Of a DNA stretch of 64,000 nucleotides, positions 39,641 through 52,055 are shown piece by piece. This DNA is from Microbispora sp. H11081 (lineage in GTDB: Bacteria > Actinomycetota > Actinomycetes > Streptosporangiales > Streptosporangiaceae). Below the pieces are notes generated by a model. It was given only the letters and a program-made list of their open reading frames with translations, was not told the DNA's origin and did no database searches. The stretch is taken from contig NZ_JABBWV010000017.1 in NCBI RefSeq assembly GCF_012999535.1, positions 1 through 64,000 on the forward strand, in the 5' to 3' direction. The first letter of the stretch is position 1. Each line of letters opens with the position of its first letter. A program made the position numbers and the translations under genes.

Positions 39641-40758
39641 ACGACGCGGACGACGGACCGGCCGCCCATCGTGAGGCCCCCGGCGAGCCCGTCGGGGAGT
39701 CGGGCGGGGAGTCCGGCGGGGAGTCCGGCGGGGAGATCTACGGGGAGCCCGGCGGGGAGGCCGCGTCCCGCCTGCTGCGGTTGTTCGAGGGGCACCGGCT
39801 GACCCCCGTGCAGCGCAGGATCGCCCACTGCCTCGCCCGGCACGCTGCCGAGGCGCCGTTCCTGTCGAGCATCGAAGTGGCCGAGCTCGCCGGGGTCAGC
39901 CAGCCGTCGGTGACCCGTTTCGCGATGGCGCTCGGCTACAGCGGATACCCCGGTCTGCGGCGCAGGTTCCGGGAACTGGGCGTTCCGGCCGGCCGGAACG
40001 GGGCGGACGCGGGATCCGGGGCGGGATCCTCCACGCACCAGGCCGCCGGGAAGCTCTCCGGCGGCGGGGAGCCCGCGGACACGCGCCCCGCCACACCCCA
40101 GGACCCCACGCCCCAGGACCCCACGCCCCGGGACCCTGTGCTCCATGAGCCCGTCTCCGCGCCAGACCGGGCGAAGGGCCCGGGCGGGGAGTACCGCCGC
40201 GCCGTGCTGGCGGAGATCGAGAACCTGCGCGCCCTGGCCGAGTCGCTGGACGACGGCGGTCCCGTCGCCGAGGCCGCCCGCTTGCTCGCCGCCTCGCGCC
40301 CCCTGCCGGTGCTCGGCCTGCGGGCCGCCGCGGCCCAGGCCGCCGGGTTCGCCTACTTCGCCGCGAAGATCCACCCCGACGTACGGCCCCTGCACGAGGC
40401 GGGGTCGCTCCTGACCGACCGGGTCGAGCAGGCGGCGGCGGCCGGGGCGACGGCCCTGCTGTGCTTCGCCCTGCCCCGCTATCCGGCCGAACTGCTGGAC
40501 GCGCTCCGCGCCGCCCGCGCGGCCGGGCTGAACGTCGTCACGGTCGCGGACCGGCGGGTGCCGTCGCTCGCCGGCCTGTCCCACGTCCTGCTGACCGCCG
40601 CCGTGGGCACCCGCCTGGTGTTCGACACGGCGTGCGCGCCGATGATGCTCGGCCGGGTGCTGCTGGAGGCCATGTGCGACGAACTGCCCGGGGCGCAGGC
40701 CCGGCTTGAGGCGTTCGAGGCGTCGGCCGCGGCCCGCGGCGTTTTCCTCATTGACTGA
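39583..40758 (+). CDS. MurR/RpiR-family regulator with repeated N-terminus
   Basis: This 391-residue regulator has an N-terminal HTH (EVAELAGVSQPSVTRFAMALGYSGYPGLRRRF) and a C-terminal SIS sugar-phosphate-binding domain (residues about 215-380: RPLPVLGLRAAAAQ, TALLCFALPRYPAELLDALRAAR, VVTVADR). Four ATG codons lie in a 15-bp repeat at 39583, 39598, 39613 and 39628; only the first has GGAGG at good distance. The protein also has Gly-Glu-Ser and Pro-Gln-Asp repeats before and after the HTH, so its non-domain parts vary freely. The stop is 24 bases before the hutU operator, so control of the histidine genes is likely. Confidence 0.85.
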   Translation: MKTGAMKTGAMKTGAMKTGHDADDGPAAHREAPGEPVGESGGESGGESGGEIYGEPGGEAASRLLRLFEGHRLTPVQRRIAHCLARHAAEAPFLSSIEVAELAGVSQPSVTRFAMALGYSGYPGLRRRFRELGVPAGRNGADAGSGAGSSTHQAAGKLSGGGEPADTRPATPQDPTPQDPTPRDPVLHEPVSAPDRAKGPGGEYRRAVLAEIENLRALAESLDDGGPVAEAARLLAASRPLPVLGLRAAAAQAAGFAYFAAKIHPDVRPLHEAGSLLTDRVEQAAAAGATALLCFALPRYPAELLDALRAARAAGLNVVTVADRRVPSLAGLSHVLLTAAVGTRLVFDTACAPMMLGRVLLEAMCDELPGAQARLEAFEASAAARGVFLID

Positions 40759-40784
40759 ATCTATTCATTCATCGAGGATGAATG
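40756..40784. promoter_or_regulatory. Nested inverted repeats at the hutU 5' end
   Basis: CATTCATC-GAG-GATGAATG (40766-40784) is a perfect 8-bp dyad and TGAAT-CT-ATTCA (40756-40767) overlaps it. It lies between the RpiR regulator and urocanate hydratase and is a natural operator. It covers an in-frame ATG at 40782, which argues that translation starts later, at GTG 40833. Confidence 0.6.
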
Positions 40785-40832
40785 GACTCGCGGAACGGGA
40801 CCACGCGCGCCGGGCACGGCGGAGGAGGACTG

Positions 40833-42560
40833 GTGGCTGACGACGACAGCGCACGCGGCGGGGCCGCGGGCCGGAACCCCGTCAGGGCTCCGCGCGGCGC
40901 CACGCTGACCACGCGCGGCTGGCAGCAGGAGGCCGCCCTGCGCATGCTCATGAACAACCTCGACCCGGAGGTCGCCGAGCACCCGGAGCGCCTCGTCGTC
41001 TACGGCGGCAGCGGCAAGGCGGCCCGCGACTGGCCGTCGTACGACGCCATCGTGCGCGAGCTCACCACCCTGCGGGCGGACGAGACGCTGCTGGTGCAGT
41101 CGGGCCGGCCGGTCGGCGTCATGACCACCCACGAGTGGGCCCCCCGGGTGCTCATCGCCAACTCCAACCTCGTCGGCGACTGGGCGACCTGGCCGGAGTT
41201 CCGGCGGCTGGAGCGGCTCGGGCTCACGATGTACGGCCAGATGACGGCCGGCTCGTGGATCTACATCGGCACCCAGGGCATCCTGCAGGGGACGTACGAG
41301 ACGTTCGCCGCGGTCGCGGCCAAGCGCTTCGGCGGCAGCCTCGCCGGGACGATCACCCTCACCGCCGGGCTCGGCGGCATGGGCGGCGCGCAGCCGCTCG
41401 CGGTCACCATGAACGGCGGCGTGGCGATCTGCGTCGACTGCGACCCGCGGAGTGTCGAGCGCCGCATCGGCCACCGCTACCTCGACGTGCGGGCGGAGAG
41501 CCTGGACGAGGCGCTGCGCCTGGCGTATGAGGCCAGGGACGCCCGCCGCCCGCTGTCCATCGGCGTCGTGGCCAACGCCGCGCAGGCCGTGCCCGCCCTG
41601 CTCGCCGCGGGCGCGGAGATCGACGTCGTCACCGACCAGACGAGCGCGCACGACCCGCTGGCCTACCTGCCGACGGGCGTCGCGTTCGAGGACATGGAGG
41701 CGCTGGCGCGCAAGGACCCCGAGGGGTTCACCCGCAGGGCCCGTGAGTCCATGGCCCGGCACGTCGAGGCGATGGTCGGCTTCCAGGACGCCGGCGCGGA
41801 GGTGTTCGACTACGGCAACTCCATCAGAGGCGAGGCCGGCCTCGCCGGGTACGCGCGGGCGTTCGACTTCCCCGGGTTCGTGCCGGCCTACATCCGGCCG
41901 CTGTTCTGCGAGGGGAAGGGCCCGTTCCGGTGGGCGGCGCTGTCCGGCGACCCCGCCGACATCGCGGCGACCGACCGCGCGATCCTCGATCTCTTCCCGG
42001 ACAACGAGCCGCTGGCCCGGTGGATCAGGATGGCGGGGGAGCGGGTGCGGTTCCAGGGCCTGCCCGCGCGGATCTGCTGGCTGGGGTACGGCGAGCGCGA
42101 CAGGGCGGGCGAGCGGTTCAACGAGATGGTCGCCTCGGGGGAGATCTCCGCGCCCATCGTGATCGGCAGGGACCACCTCGACTGCGGCTCGGTCGCCTCG
42201 CCCTACCGGGAGACGGAGAGCATGCTCGACGGCTCCGACGCGATCGCCGACTGGCCGCTGCTCAACGCCATGGTCAACGTGGCCTCCGGCGCGTCCTGGG
42301 TGTCGATCCACCACGGCGGCGGGGTCGGCATCGGCCGTTCCATCCACGCGGGGCAGGTCACCGTCGCCGACGGCACGCCGCTCGCGGGGGAGAAGATCCG
42401 CCGGGTGCTGACCAACGACCCCGGCATGGGCGTGATCCGGCACGTGGACGCCGGATACGACAGGGCCGCCGAGGTCGCCAACGAGCGGGGCGTACGCGTC
42501 CCGATGGCCGGTGCGGGGCCGGCCGGTGCGGGGCCGGCCGGTGCGGACGCCGATGCCTGA
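40833..42560 (+). CDS. hutU: Urocanate hydratase
   Basis: Urocanase converts urocanate to 4-imidazolone-5-propionate, the second step of histidine breakdown. The 575-residue product keeps the family landmarks: [38 protein letters not shown] for tightly bound NAD+, VCVDC-type sequence [15 protein letters not shown], and the active-site end [22 protein letters not shown] and [15 protein letters not shown] 40833 has GGAGGAGG upstream. The ATG at 40782 is in frame but buried in a dyad. The C-terminus carries a small repeat (GPAGA units). It overlaps the M20 gene by eight bases. Confidence 0.92.
   Translation: MADDDSARGGAAGRNPVRAPRGATLTTRGWQQEAALRMLMNNLDPEVAEHPERLVVYGGSGKAARDWPSYDAIVRELTTLRADETLLVQSGRPVGVMTTHEWAPRVLIANSNLVGDWATWPEFRRLERLGLTMYGQMTAGSWIYIGTQGILQGTYETFAAVAAKRFGGSLAGTITLTAGLGGMGGAQPLAVTMNGGVAICVDCDPRSVERRIGHRYLDVRAESLDEALRLAYEARDARRPLSIGVVANAAQAVPALLAAGAEIDVVTDQTSAHDPLAYLPTGVAFEDMEALARKDPEGFTRRARESMARHVEAMVGFQDAGAEVFDYGNSIRGEAGLAGYARAFDFPGFVPAYIRPLFCEGKGPFRWAALSGDPADIAATDRAILDLFPDNEPLARWIRMAGERVRFQGLPARICWLGYGERDRAGERFNEMVASGEISAPIVIGRDHLDCGSVASPYRETESMLDGSDAIADWPLLNAMVNVASGASWVSIHHGGGVGIGRSIHAGQVTVADGTPLAGEKIRRVLTNDPGMGVIRHVDAGYDRAAEVANERGVRVPMAGAGPAGAGPAGADADA
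42508..42552 (+). repeat. 15-bp repeats in the hutU 3' end
   Basis: GGTGCGGGGCCGGCC occurs twice, followed by a partial third unit, coding for AGPAG units at the C-terminus of urocanase. Confidence 0.65.
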
Positions 42561-43803
42561 GGGAACGGCGGAGGATCTGCCTGGCGAGGAAGTGGCGGAC
42601 GGCTTCCGCCGCATGTGGCGCGACCTGCTCCCCGTGGGGCGGCACGACGCGACGGGCGGATACCGCAGGCACGCCTGGACGTCGGCCGACGCCGAGTGCC
42701 GGGACTGGTTCGCCGCGCAGGCGAGCGAGAGAGGCCTCGCGTACGAGACCGACCGCAACGGCAACCAGTGGGCCTGGCTGGGCGATCCCGGGGCGGGGAA
42801 CGCCGTGGTGACCGGCTCCCACCTGGACTCGGTGCCCGACGGCGGGGCGTACGACGGCCCGCTGGGGGTCGTCGGGGCGTTCGCCGCGCTCGACGCCCTG
42901 CGGGCGCGCGGCGTGCGGCCGCAACGGCCGCTCGCGGTGGTGAACTTCACCGAGGAGGAGGGTGCCAGGTTCGGCCTGGCCTGCCTGGGGTCGCGGCTGA
43001 TGACCGGCGCCGTCCGCCCGGAGACGGCCGGGGCGCTGCGCGACGCGGACGGCGTCACGCTGGCGGCGGCGATGGAGCGGGCGGGACGCGACCCGGAGGC
43101 CGCCGGCCGCGACGACGAGCGCCTCGCGCGGATCGGCGTGTTCGTGGAACTGCACGTGGAGCAGGGCCGCCACCTCGCCGGCACGCCGCACCCGGTCGGC
43201 GTCGCCTCCGCGATCTGGCCGCACGGCCGCTGGCGCTTCGACTTCCACGGGGAGGCCAACCACGCCGGGACCACCCGGCTGGAGGACCGGCGTGACCCCA
43301 TGCCGGCCTACGCGGCGGCCGTGCTTGCCGCGCGCGCGGGCGCGGAGCGCCTGGGGGCCCTGGCCACCTTCGGCAGGGTCAGGGTCGAGCCCAACGGCAC
43401 CAACGCCATCGCGTCGCTGGTCACCGCCTGGCTCGACTGCCGCGCTCCGGACGCCGCCCTGCTGGACAGGCTCGTCGAGGAGACGACGGCGGCGGCGGAG
43501 GGGGCCCGGGTGACGCGGGAGTCCTACACGCCGGTCGTCGACTTCGACGTGCCGCTGCGCGACCGCGTCGCGCGTGTCCTCGGCGGCGCGCCCGTGCTGC
43601 CCACGGGGGCCGGGCACGACGCGGGCATCCTCGCCGGGGAAATCCCGTCGGCCATGCTGTTCGTGCGCAACCCCACGGGCGTCTCGCACTCGCCGCACGA
43701 GCGCGCCGAGGAGGCCGACTGCCTCGCCGGGGTCGCCGCCCTCGCCGCCGTCCTGGAGGACCTGCTGGCCCCGGCCGCCGGCGGCCCCGGCGTGGCTCGC
43801 TGA
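42553..43803 (+). CDS. M20-family amidohydrolase (allantoate/N-carbamoyl type) in the histidine operon
   Basis: This 416-residue zinc amidohydrolase carries the M20 ligands: His-Asp in [27 protein letters not shown], and the final His in [12 protein letters not shown]. The dimerisation domain is in the middle. Family members hydrolyse allantoate, N-carbamoyl-amino acids or ureidoglycolate. Here ATG 42553 lies inside the last codons of hutU, so it is co-translated with urocanase and probably works in histidine breakdown, perhaps on a formimino- or formyl-glutamate product in place of HutG/HutE. hutH, hutI and hutF are not in the window. Confidence 0.85.
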   Translation: MPEGTAEDLPGEEVADGFRRMWRDLLPVGRHDATGGYRRHAWTSADAECRDWFAAQASERGLAYETDRNGNQWAWLGDPGAGNAVVTGSHLDSVPDGGAYDGPLGVVGAFAALDALRARGVRPQRPLAVVNFTEEEGARFGLACLGSRLMTGAVRPETAGALRDADGVTLAAAMERAGRDPEAAGRDDERLARIGVFVELHVEQGRHLAGTPHPVGVASAIWPHGRWRFDFHGEANHAGTTRLEDRRDPMPAYAAAVLAARAGAERLGALATFGRVRVEPNGTNAIASLVTAWLDCRAPDAALLDRLVEETTAAAEGARVTRESYTPVVDFDVPLRDRVARVLGGAPVLPTGAGHDAGILAGEIPSAMLFVRNPTGVSHSPHERAEEADCLAGVAALAAVLEDLLAPAAGGPGVAR

Positions 43804-43860
43804 GCGACCGGCGGCCCGGACAGGCGTAACGCCAGGCAGGCGGTGCGCCGGGAGCGGGTG

Positions 43861-46284
<2,424 letters not shown>

Positions 46285-46416
46285 GATCCTGATCCGCCTT
46301 CTTCCGGGAGGCTCTCATTCTGCCGGATCCACCGCGTCCCCTCACGCCGCCTGTGGATACCCGGCCGCCTGTGGACGACGTCCGCCCGCTCCCGGATAAA
46401 TCGGAGATGCCGCCTC

Positions 46417-46779
46417 CTAGAGGCCGAAACCGGACGGCAGCAGGAACACGATGCCGAGCAGGCCGTGCGACGCGAACCACCAGCCGCCTCGGGCGGTCTC
46501 CTCCCCGGCGGGATGCCGCAGCGCGGGAAGGCCCGGCGTGATCTCCCGGCGGTTCGCCAGGCAGCCGGTCGAGAACGTGGTCACGGTGCCGCAGCCGCAC
46601 CCCGGGCAGGTCATCCCCGACCACGGCGGCTGGACGGCCGCGCCGTCCCTGGTCCACACGACGACGTCGTCGCCGTCCTCGTGGCGCCCGCGGTGGACGA
46701 CGTACTCCTCCTCCCAGACCCGCGCGCAGTGCAGGCACTCGAACGGCCACGTCTCCCTGGTGCTGATCCCCTCACGCAC
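46417..46779 (-). CDS. Zinc-ribbon-like conserved actinobacterial protein
   Basis: This small protein of 120 residues has two zinc-binding pairs: CLHC near its start (STRETWPFECLHCARVWEEEY) and CPGCGC near the middle (PPWSGMTCPGCGCGTVT), a treble-clef/zinc-ribbon pattern. A hydrophobic end (GWWFASHGLLGIVFLLPSG) suggests membrane contact. The GTG at 46779 follows GGGGG; a TTG at 46800 gives 127 residues. Relatives are common in actinomycetes, without assigned function. Confidence 0.65.
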   Translation of the reverse strand: MREGISTRETWPFECLHCARVWEEEYVVHRGRHEDGDDVVVWTRDGAAVQPPWSGMTCPGCGCGTVTTFSTGCLANRREITPGLPALRHPAGEETARGGWWFASHGLLGIVFLLPSGFGL

Positions 46780-46900
46780 CGGTACCACCCCCGAACTCAA
46801 GACCCCTTACGAGTCTCAGCACGCGGTGAAATCACCGCAAGTGGTGGCATGGACACGATCGGTAATGATTGCCCAGCCGGAGGAACACGCCCCAGGCCGG

Positions 46901-48649
46901 TCAGACCACTTCGAGCAGCTCGTCCACCACGCCGAGGGCCAGCGTCTTGTAGCCCACGGAGTCGAACAGCACCGTGATCCGGTCCTGCTCGCGGCTCATC
47001 ACGATCCCGTGTCCCCACTCGGCGTGCCGTACGTCGGCGTGCAGGGGGAACGGCCCTTCGCCGGTCTCCGGCGCGGTCACGGTCCCCGAGCGGCAGGTGT
47101 CGCAGTCGCCGCAGGCCCGTTCGTACGGCTCGCCGAAGTACTCCAGCAGGAAGCGGCGACGGCAGCCGGTCGTCTCGGCGTAGCCGCGCATCATCTCGAG
47201 CCGGGAGTCCTCCATCCGGTGCCGGATCTCGTCGATCCGCGCCGCGTGGGCGGCGGCCTCGTCAGGCGGCGGGCCGTCCGGCGCGTAACGCACGGCGCCG
47301 CCGTGGGAGACGTCGAGCGCGCCCGCGCGTTCGAGCAGGTTGACGTGCGAGGACAGCCTGGCCGCCCCGATGTCGAGAAGCTCGCGCAGGTCGCCCGCGG
47401 CCACGTCGCCGCCGTGTTCGTGCACCAGCGTCGCGATGCGCCGCATCAGGTTCTCGTCCGCCCTGCCCCCGGAGAAGAACTTGCGCAGCCCCAGGTCCTC
47501 CGGCCGGTAGAACAGCACCGCGTCGGCGGGGTTGCCGTCGCGGCCCGCCCGGCCGATCTCCTGGTAGTACGCGTCGAGCGACTCGGGGGGCGCGGCGTGC
47601 AGCACGTAGCGCACGTCGTGCTTGTCGATGCCCATCCCGAACGCCGAGGTCGCCACGACGGTGTCGAGGTCGTCGTCCTGGAACCGCTCGTGGATGCGGC
47701 GGCGGTCCTTAGCCTTCATCCCCGCGTGGTACGCCTCGGCCCGGCGGCCCTTCTCCCGAAGCAGTTCCGCGTACTCCTCGGCCTGCCGCCGCGTCGCCAC
47801 GTAGACGAGCCCGACGCCGTCCAGCCCGGCGGCGTGGTCGGCCAGGGCCTTGCGCTTGTCGTCGTCGTCGGTGAACCGGCGGACGTCGAGGCGGAGGTTG
47901 GGCCGGTCGAACCCCCGCACGATCTGCTGCGCCCCGGTCATGCCGAGCGACTCGATGATCTCCTCGCGTACGGTCGGCGCGGCCGTGGCCGTCATCGCGA
48001 TCACCGGGGGACGGCCGAGGCGTTCGATGACCTTGCCGAGCCGCAGGTACTCCGGCCGGAAGTCGTGGCCCCAGGCGGACACGCAGTGCGCCTCGTCCAC
48101 GGCGATCAGCGAGGGACGCGCCTCGGCCAGCCGCTCGACCACCTCGGGCTTGGCGAGCTGCTCCGGCGAGAGGAACACGTACTCGGCATCACCCGCCGTG
48201 ACCTGGTCGAGGCCCGCATCGACCGAGCCGGCCGAGTTGACCGCGACGGCGCCCGCGGCCCCCGCCTTGAGCAGGCCCATGACCTGGTCGCGCTGCAGGG
48301 CGATGAGCGGCGACACGACGACGGTCGGGCCTTCCAGGAGCAACCCCGGCACCTGGTAGACGGCCGACTTGCCGCCGCCGGTCGGCATCACCAGCAGCAC
48401 GTCCCGGCCCGCGAGCAGGAGCTCCATCGCCTCCTGCTGCCCGGGACGCAGTTGCTGCCAGCCGAAGGCGTCCCTGGCCGTGGCCCGCAGCCGCCTGCCC
48501 CTGCGCCCGAAGCGCCGCCCGAAGCGCCCCCCGCCCCAGCCGCCGGCCCAGCTTCCCGACCAGTCCCGCGACCAGCCGCCCCCGGCGCCGCCGCGCCTGT
48601 CACCGGACCGTCCGCCGGACAGGCCTCCGTACCTCTGCCTGACGCTCAT
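46901..48649 (-). CDS. recQ: RecQ-family ATP-dependent DNA helicase
   Basis: This 582-residue 3'-5' helicase has motif I MPTGGGKS, motif [20 protein letters not shown], the motif VI stretch [12 protein letters not shown] and a RecQ zinc-binding region with [24 protein letters not shown]. It unwinds recombination and replication intermediates. The first 55 residues are unusual: a Gly/Arg/Trp-rich tail ([20 protein letters not shown] and on) like an RGG box, which could bind nucleic acid. There is no clear HRDC domain; the C-terminus instead has a short domain with [27 protein letters not shown]. The ATG at 48649 follows AGGGAG. Confidence 0.9.
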   Translation of the reverse strand: MSVRQRYGGLSGGRSGDRRGGAGGGWSRDWSGSWAGGWGGGRFGRRFGRRGRRLRATARDAFGWQQLRPGQQEAMELLLAGRDVLLVMPTGGGKSAVYQVPGLLLEGPTVVVSPLIALQRDQVMGLLKAGAAGAVAVNSAGSVDAGLDQVTAGDAEYVFLSPEQLAKPEVVERLAEARPSLIAVDEAHCVSAWGHDFRPEYLRLGKVIERLGRPPVIAMTATAAPTVREEIIESLGMTGAQQIVRGFDRPNLRLDVRRFTDDDDKRKALADHAAGLDGVGLVYVATRRQAEEYAELLREKGRRAEAYHAGMKAKDRRRIHERFQDDDLDTVVATSAFGMGIDKHDVRYVLHAAPPESLDAYYQEIGRAGRDGNPADAVLFYRPEDLGLRKFFSGGRADENLMRRIATLVHEHGGDVAAGDLRELLDIGAARLSSHVNLLERAGALDVSHGGAVRYAPDGPPPDEAAAHAARIDEIRHRMEDSRLEMMRGYAETTGCRRRFLLEYFGEPYERACGDCDTCRSGTVTAPETGEGPFPLHADVRHAEWGHGIVMSREQDRITVLFDSVGYKTLALGVVDELLEVV

Positions 48650-48752
48650 GCCATCGCACTCCCTCGCCCGATCGGCCTGCAACTACCCCCGGGAACAGGG
48701 TCGAAGCCGGGAGACTGTGGATCTTCCCCGGGCGGGCGGTACCGTCTGGAGC

Positions 48753-49706
48753 ATGCGACTCGGAGTCCTGGACGTCGGTTCCAACACGGTGCACCTCCTG
48801 GTGATGGACGCGCATCAGGGCGCGCGTCCCCTGCCCGCGTTCTCCCACAAGGAGGAGCTGCGGCTGGCCGAGCACCTCGTCGACGGCGACAGGCTCAGCG
48901 AGGAGGGCGCGGCGCGGCTCGGGGCCTTCGTACGCGAGGCGGCCCGCATCGCCGAGGACAAGGGTGTGGAGGACCTGGTCGCCTTCGCCACCTCGGCGGT
49001 GCGCGACGCGGTCAACGGCGAGGAGGTGCTGGCCAGGATCAAGGCCGACACGCGGGTGGACATCCAGGTGCTGTCGGGGGACGACGAGGCCAGGCTGACG
49101 TTCCTCGCGGTACGCCGCTGGTTCGGCTGGTCGTCGGGACGGCTGCTGGTGACCGACATCGGGGGCGGTTCGCTGGAGATCGCCTCCGGCATCGACGAGG
49201 AGCCCGACGTCGCGGTCTCGCTACCGCTCGGGGCGGGCCGGCTCACCCGCGACTGGTTCACCGCGGACCCGCCGGGCTTGGAGGAGATCCGCGCGCTGCG
49301 CCGGTACGTGCGCACCGAGATCGGGCGGGCCGCCGGGGCGGTCGCGAGGTACGGCAGGCCCGACCACGCCGTCGCCACGTCCAAGACCTTCCGCCAGCTC
49401 GCGCGCATCGCGGGGGCGGCCTCGTCGAGCGACGGCCCGTACGTCAAGCGGACGCTGACGCACGATGACCTGGTCGAGTGGACGGCCAGGCTGGCGACGA
49501 TGCCGGCGGCCCGCAGGGCGGAGCTTCCCGGCGTGTCCGAGGGCCGGGCCGCGCAGCTTCTCGCCGGCGCGGTCGTCGCGGACGCCGCGATGGACCTGTT
49601 CGGACTGCCGGTGCTGGAGATCTGCCCGTGGGCGCTGCGGGAGGGCGTGATCCTGCGCAGGCTCGACGGCCTGCCCATGGGTCGGTCGGCGCTGGCCGAT
49701 CAGTAA
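48753..49706 (+). CDS. ppx: Ppx/GppA exopolyphosphatase/pppGpp phosphatase
   Basis: This 317-residue ASKHA-fold phosphatase has phosphate-1 in [24 protein letters not shown]-type sequence [13 protein letters not shown], and phosphate-2 [12 protein letters not shown]. The length matches the short actinobacterial Ppx forms. It hydrolyses polyphosphate or pppGpp and so links to the stringent response. TACCGT lies seven bases before the ATG at 48753, so it is probably transcribed without a leader. It is divergent from recQ. Confidence 0.88.
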   Translation: MRLGVLDVGSNTVHLLVMDAHQGARPLPAFSHKEELRLAEHLVDGDRLSEEGAARLGAFVREAARIAEDKGVEDLVAFATSAVRDAVNGEEVLARIKADTRVDIQVLSGDDEARLTFLAVRRWFGWSSGRLLVTDIGGGSLEIASGIDEEPDVAVSLPLGAGRLTRDWFTADPPGLEEIRALRRYVRTEIGRAAGAVARYGRPDHAVATSKTFRQLARIAGAASSSDGPYVKRTLTHDDLVEWTARLATMPAARRAELPGVSEGRAAQLLAGAVVADAAMDLFGLPVLEICPWALREGVILRRLDGLPMGRSALADQ

Positions 49707-49833
49707 GGTATGAGGATCGTCCAAACGGGGCAAGGCACCAATACCCGGCAATTTCCGTTCCCTCATATGACGGGTGGTTTGTCCACCGGTCACCGGAGTG
49801 CCGTAATCGGGGTCGACCTCTGGAGGAGTCTCA

Positions 49834-50232
49834 ATGGTGGAGCTGCTGGGAGCCGTGGTCTCCCTGGCGGCGGTGGCGGTACTGGTGCTCGGAGCGGTGG
49901 TGGCGATCGCGGTCGTGACCCTCGTCTGGCTGGGCGCGATGGCGGTGGGCACCGGGCGCGAGTCCCAGGGACGGGCCGCACCCGTCCCGGCGGGCGCGGA
50001 AGAGCCCGCGCGGGACTCCCGGGCCGGTGAGGCCCGGAAGCCCCTGGAAGCCGACGCGCCCGCGAACCGGTCCGGTCAGCCGTCCCAGAACGGATCGGCG
50101 AACGGATCGGCGAACGGATCCGTCAAGGGGTCCGCGAACGGGTCAGGCAGCGGGTCCGGCAACGGGCACGCGGCGGGCCTGGGCGGGAGCCGGCAGATCC
50201 CGGCCGTCGCCGCCTCCGTACGGCGCGCGTAG
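49834..50232 (+). CDS. Single-pass membrane protein with Asn-Gly-Ser repeat tail
   Basis: This 132-residue protein begins with one long hydrophobic segment (LLGAVVSLAAVAVLVLGAVVAIAVVTLVWL), then a disordered, charged stretch and a repeated NGSANGSANGSVKGSANGSG tail, ending in a basic VRRA. The ATG at 49834 follows GGAGGAGTCTCA. There is no known domain. The repeats (CGAACGGATCGG units) suggest variable length among strains. Confidence 0.6.
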   Translation: MVELLGAVVSLAAVAVLVLGAVVAIAVVTLVWLGAMAVGTGRESQGRAAPVPAGAEEPARDSRAGEARKPLEADAPANRSGQPSQNGSANGSANGSVKGSANGSGSGSGNGHAAGLGGSRQIPAVAASVRRA

Positions 50233-50295
50233 CCGTCGCGGGGAGCCGAGGCCCACGACGGCGTCTCCGGCCAGGTCTTCCTGGCGGGGGCGCCG

Positions 50296-50436
50296 TCAGC
50301 GGTTCTCCCGATTCTGCCCGGACAACGTCTTGACCAGCTCGGTGAGGTGGGCGACCTGGGTTTCCAGCCCGCGTACGCGTGCCTCGAGCTCCAACAGGGT
50401 GGGGGCCTGGAAGCCGTCGGCGATCTGCCTGCTCAT
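50296..50436 (-). CDS. 46-residue coiled-coil protein
   Basis: A good ribosome site (GGGAGGAACG) precedes the ATG at 50436. The product reads MSRQIADGFQAPTLLELEAR at the start and then VRGLETQVAHLTELVKTLSG, a clear heptad pattern of Leu and Val for a short coiled coil. It is probably a small dimerising protein; the function is unknown. Confidence 0.6.
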   Translation of the reverse strand: MSRQIADGFQAPTLLELEARVRGLETQVAHLTELVKTLSGQNRENR

Positions 50437-50564
50437 CGTTCCTCCCGAGCGGGACCGGCCGGGGGAGACCGGTGTAGGGGTGCAGGGCGTGAGGGTCAAT
50501 CGGGACGCTGATCTCTATTCCCCGAATCTGTGATTTGGCACCTCTTCTATGGGGAGAAGATGGA

Positions 50565-51059
50565 ATGGTGAAGATCGTGGTACTGGCGGACACCCACGCG
50601 CCCCGGCGGTGGAAGTCCTGTCCGCCCGCGGTCGCCGAGCACCTGCGGAAGGCAGGCCTGATCCTGCACGCCGGCGACGTCTGCACCGCGGACGTGCTGG
50701 TGGAGCTGTCCCAGTACGCCCCGGTCCACGCGGTGCTGGGCAACAACGACGGCCCGGACGTCGCGGCCTGGGGCGCCCCTGAGACGCTCGAACTCGACCT
50801 CGGCGGGCTCCGGCTGGCGATGATCCACGACAGCGGGCAGGCCGCCGGGCGGACCGCGCGCATGCGGTGCCGCTTCCCGGAGGCCGACGTGGTCGTCTTC
50901 GGCCACTCGCACATCCCCATGGACGTGACCGGCGACGGAGTGCGGGTGTTCAACCCCGGCTCGCCCACCGACCGCCGCCGCCAGCCGTACGGCACGGTGG
51001 GCGTCCTCGACGTCGAGGACGGCGTGCTGCGGCGGGCCACGATCGTCCCCGTCACCTGA
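50565..51059 (+). CDS. YfcE/MJ0936-type metallophosphoesterase
   Basis: This 164-residue calcineurin-like phosphodiesterase has the metal motifs in order: LADTHAPRR (DxH), LHAGDVC (GD), LGNNDGPD (GNxD), IHDSGQ, and FGHSHIPMD (GHSH) with NPGSPTDRR. It hydrolyses phosphodiesters with a dinuclear metal site; the cellular substrate is unknown. It stands alone, with GGGGAG about nine bases before the ATG at 50565. Confidence 0.87.
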   Translation: MVKIVVLADTHAPRRWKSCPPAVAEHLRKAGLILHAGDVCTADVLVELSQYAPVHAVLGNNDGPDVAAWGAPETLELDLGGLRLAMIHDSGQAAGRTARMRCRFPEADVVVFGHSHIPMDVTGDGVRVFNPGSPTDRRRQPYGTVGVLDVEDGVLRRATIVPVT

Positions 51060-51096
51060 CCCGCCTAAGGTCCGCGCGGCGGGGCATGGGGCCGGT

Positions 51097-51495
51097 ATGA
51101 GAGAGAACAGGCCACAGACCGACCCGCGTTCGCGGTTCGAGGACGAAGGTATTCCGGACCTGCAGGAGGGCACTCCCGGCCGGCAGTGGGCCGAGGACCC
51201 GGAGGAGATGCCGCTGCCCGGCGACCGGCCCATGGGAGTCGACGAGTACGGCACCACGACCACCGAGATGCGCGAGGGGGAGCCCCACGACCTGCGCCTG
51301 TCCCGGGAGGAGCCGGACCTGGACGCCGACTCCTACGCGGGCGGCGAACCCGGCCGGGCCGGCCGGCTCGTCGATCCCGACGGCGGCATGGGCGTGGACA
51401 CGGAGAAGGACCTGATCGCCGAGGACGTGGGGCCCGATCTCGGCGGTTACACGGCGGAGGAGCAGGCGATGCGCGTGGAGGACGAGACGCCCTAG
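51097..51495 (+). CDS. DUF5709-family protein
   Basis: This is a 132-residue, highly acidic protein of the actinobacterial DUF5709 family: EEMPLPGDRPMGVDEYGTT, HDLRLSREEPDLD, GRLVDPDGGMGVDTEKDLIA, GGYTAEEQAMRVEDE. It has no secondary-structure hint of a catalytic fold and is likely largely disordered. The function is unknown. Confidence 0.8.
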   Translation: MRENRPQTDPRSRFEDEGIPDLQEGTPGRQWAEDPEEMPLPGDRPMGVDEYGTTTTEMREGEPHDLRLSREEPDLDADSYAGGEPGRAGRLVDPDGGMGVDTEKDLIAEDVGPDLGGYTAEEQAMRVEDETP

Positions 51496-51554
51496 GGCGA
51501 CGCGAGCGGCGGGAAGGAGCCGCGAAAGGACCTCACATTGGCTACGCTGCCCCG

Positions 51555-51971
51555 ATGGCGGGAGTTGAGGAGCAGCAGCGGCACGAGTGGCGGGTGCCGC
51601 GCGGGATCGTCGCGCTGAAGGCCGCGGGCACCGTGCTGTGCGGCGTGCTGGCGGTCGCGGGCGACGGCGCGCAACTCTTCCTCGCCGGGATGGCGGCCCT
51701 GGGGATCGGCGTGCTGACCGGCCGCGACCTGGTCGCGCCGGTGCGGCTCGCCGCGGGGGAGGACGGGCTGGTCGTGTCGGGGATCGCCGGGCGGGAACGC
51801 ATCTCGTGGAACGACGTGGACCGCATCCGGGTGGACGCCCACCGCCGCTACGGCCTCACGACCGAGCTGCTGGAGATCGACGCCGGCGAGCAGATCCACC
51901 TGTTCAGCCGCTTCGACCTCGGCGAGCCGGTCGTCGACGTCGCCGAGACGCTCATGCGGATGCGCCCCTGA
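51555..51971 (+). CDS. PH-domain-like membrane protein
   Basis: This 138-residue protein has two N-terminal helices (GIVALKAAGTVLCGVLAVAG, LAGMAALGIGVLTG) followed by a bacterial PH-like domain (VRLAAGEDGLVVSGIAGRERISWNDVDRIRVDAHRRYG, LLEIDAGEQIHLFSRFDLG). Similar proteins are common in actinomycetes, with no known role. TACGCT lies six bases before the ATG at 51555, which points to a leaderless transcript. Confidence 0.8.
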   Translation: MAGVEEQQRHEWRVPRGIVALKAAGTVLCGVLAVAGDGAQLFLAGMAALGIGVLTGRDLVAPVRLAAGEDGLVVSGIAGRERISWNDVDRIRVDAHRRYGLTTELLEIDAGEQIHLFSRFDLGEPVVDVAETLMRMRP

Positions 51972-52055
51972 TCCGTACGGGGTGTCGTGGTCCTGGACTG
52001 TCGCGGTTTGGGAACGGTGCAACCAGATCGCGAGCGGGAGCCCTAAAGTCCCAAC

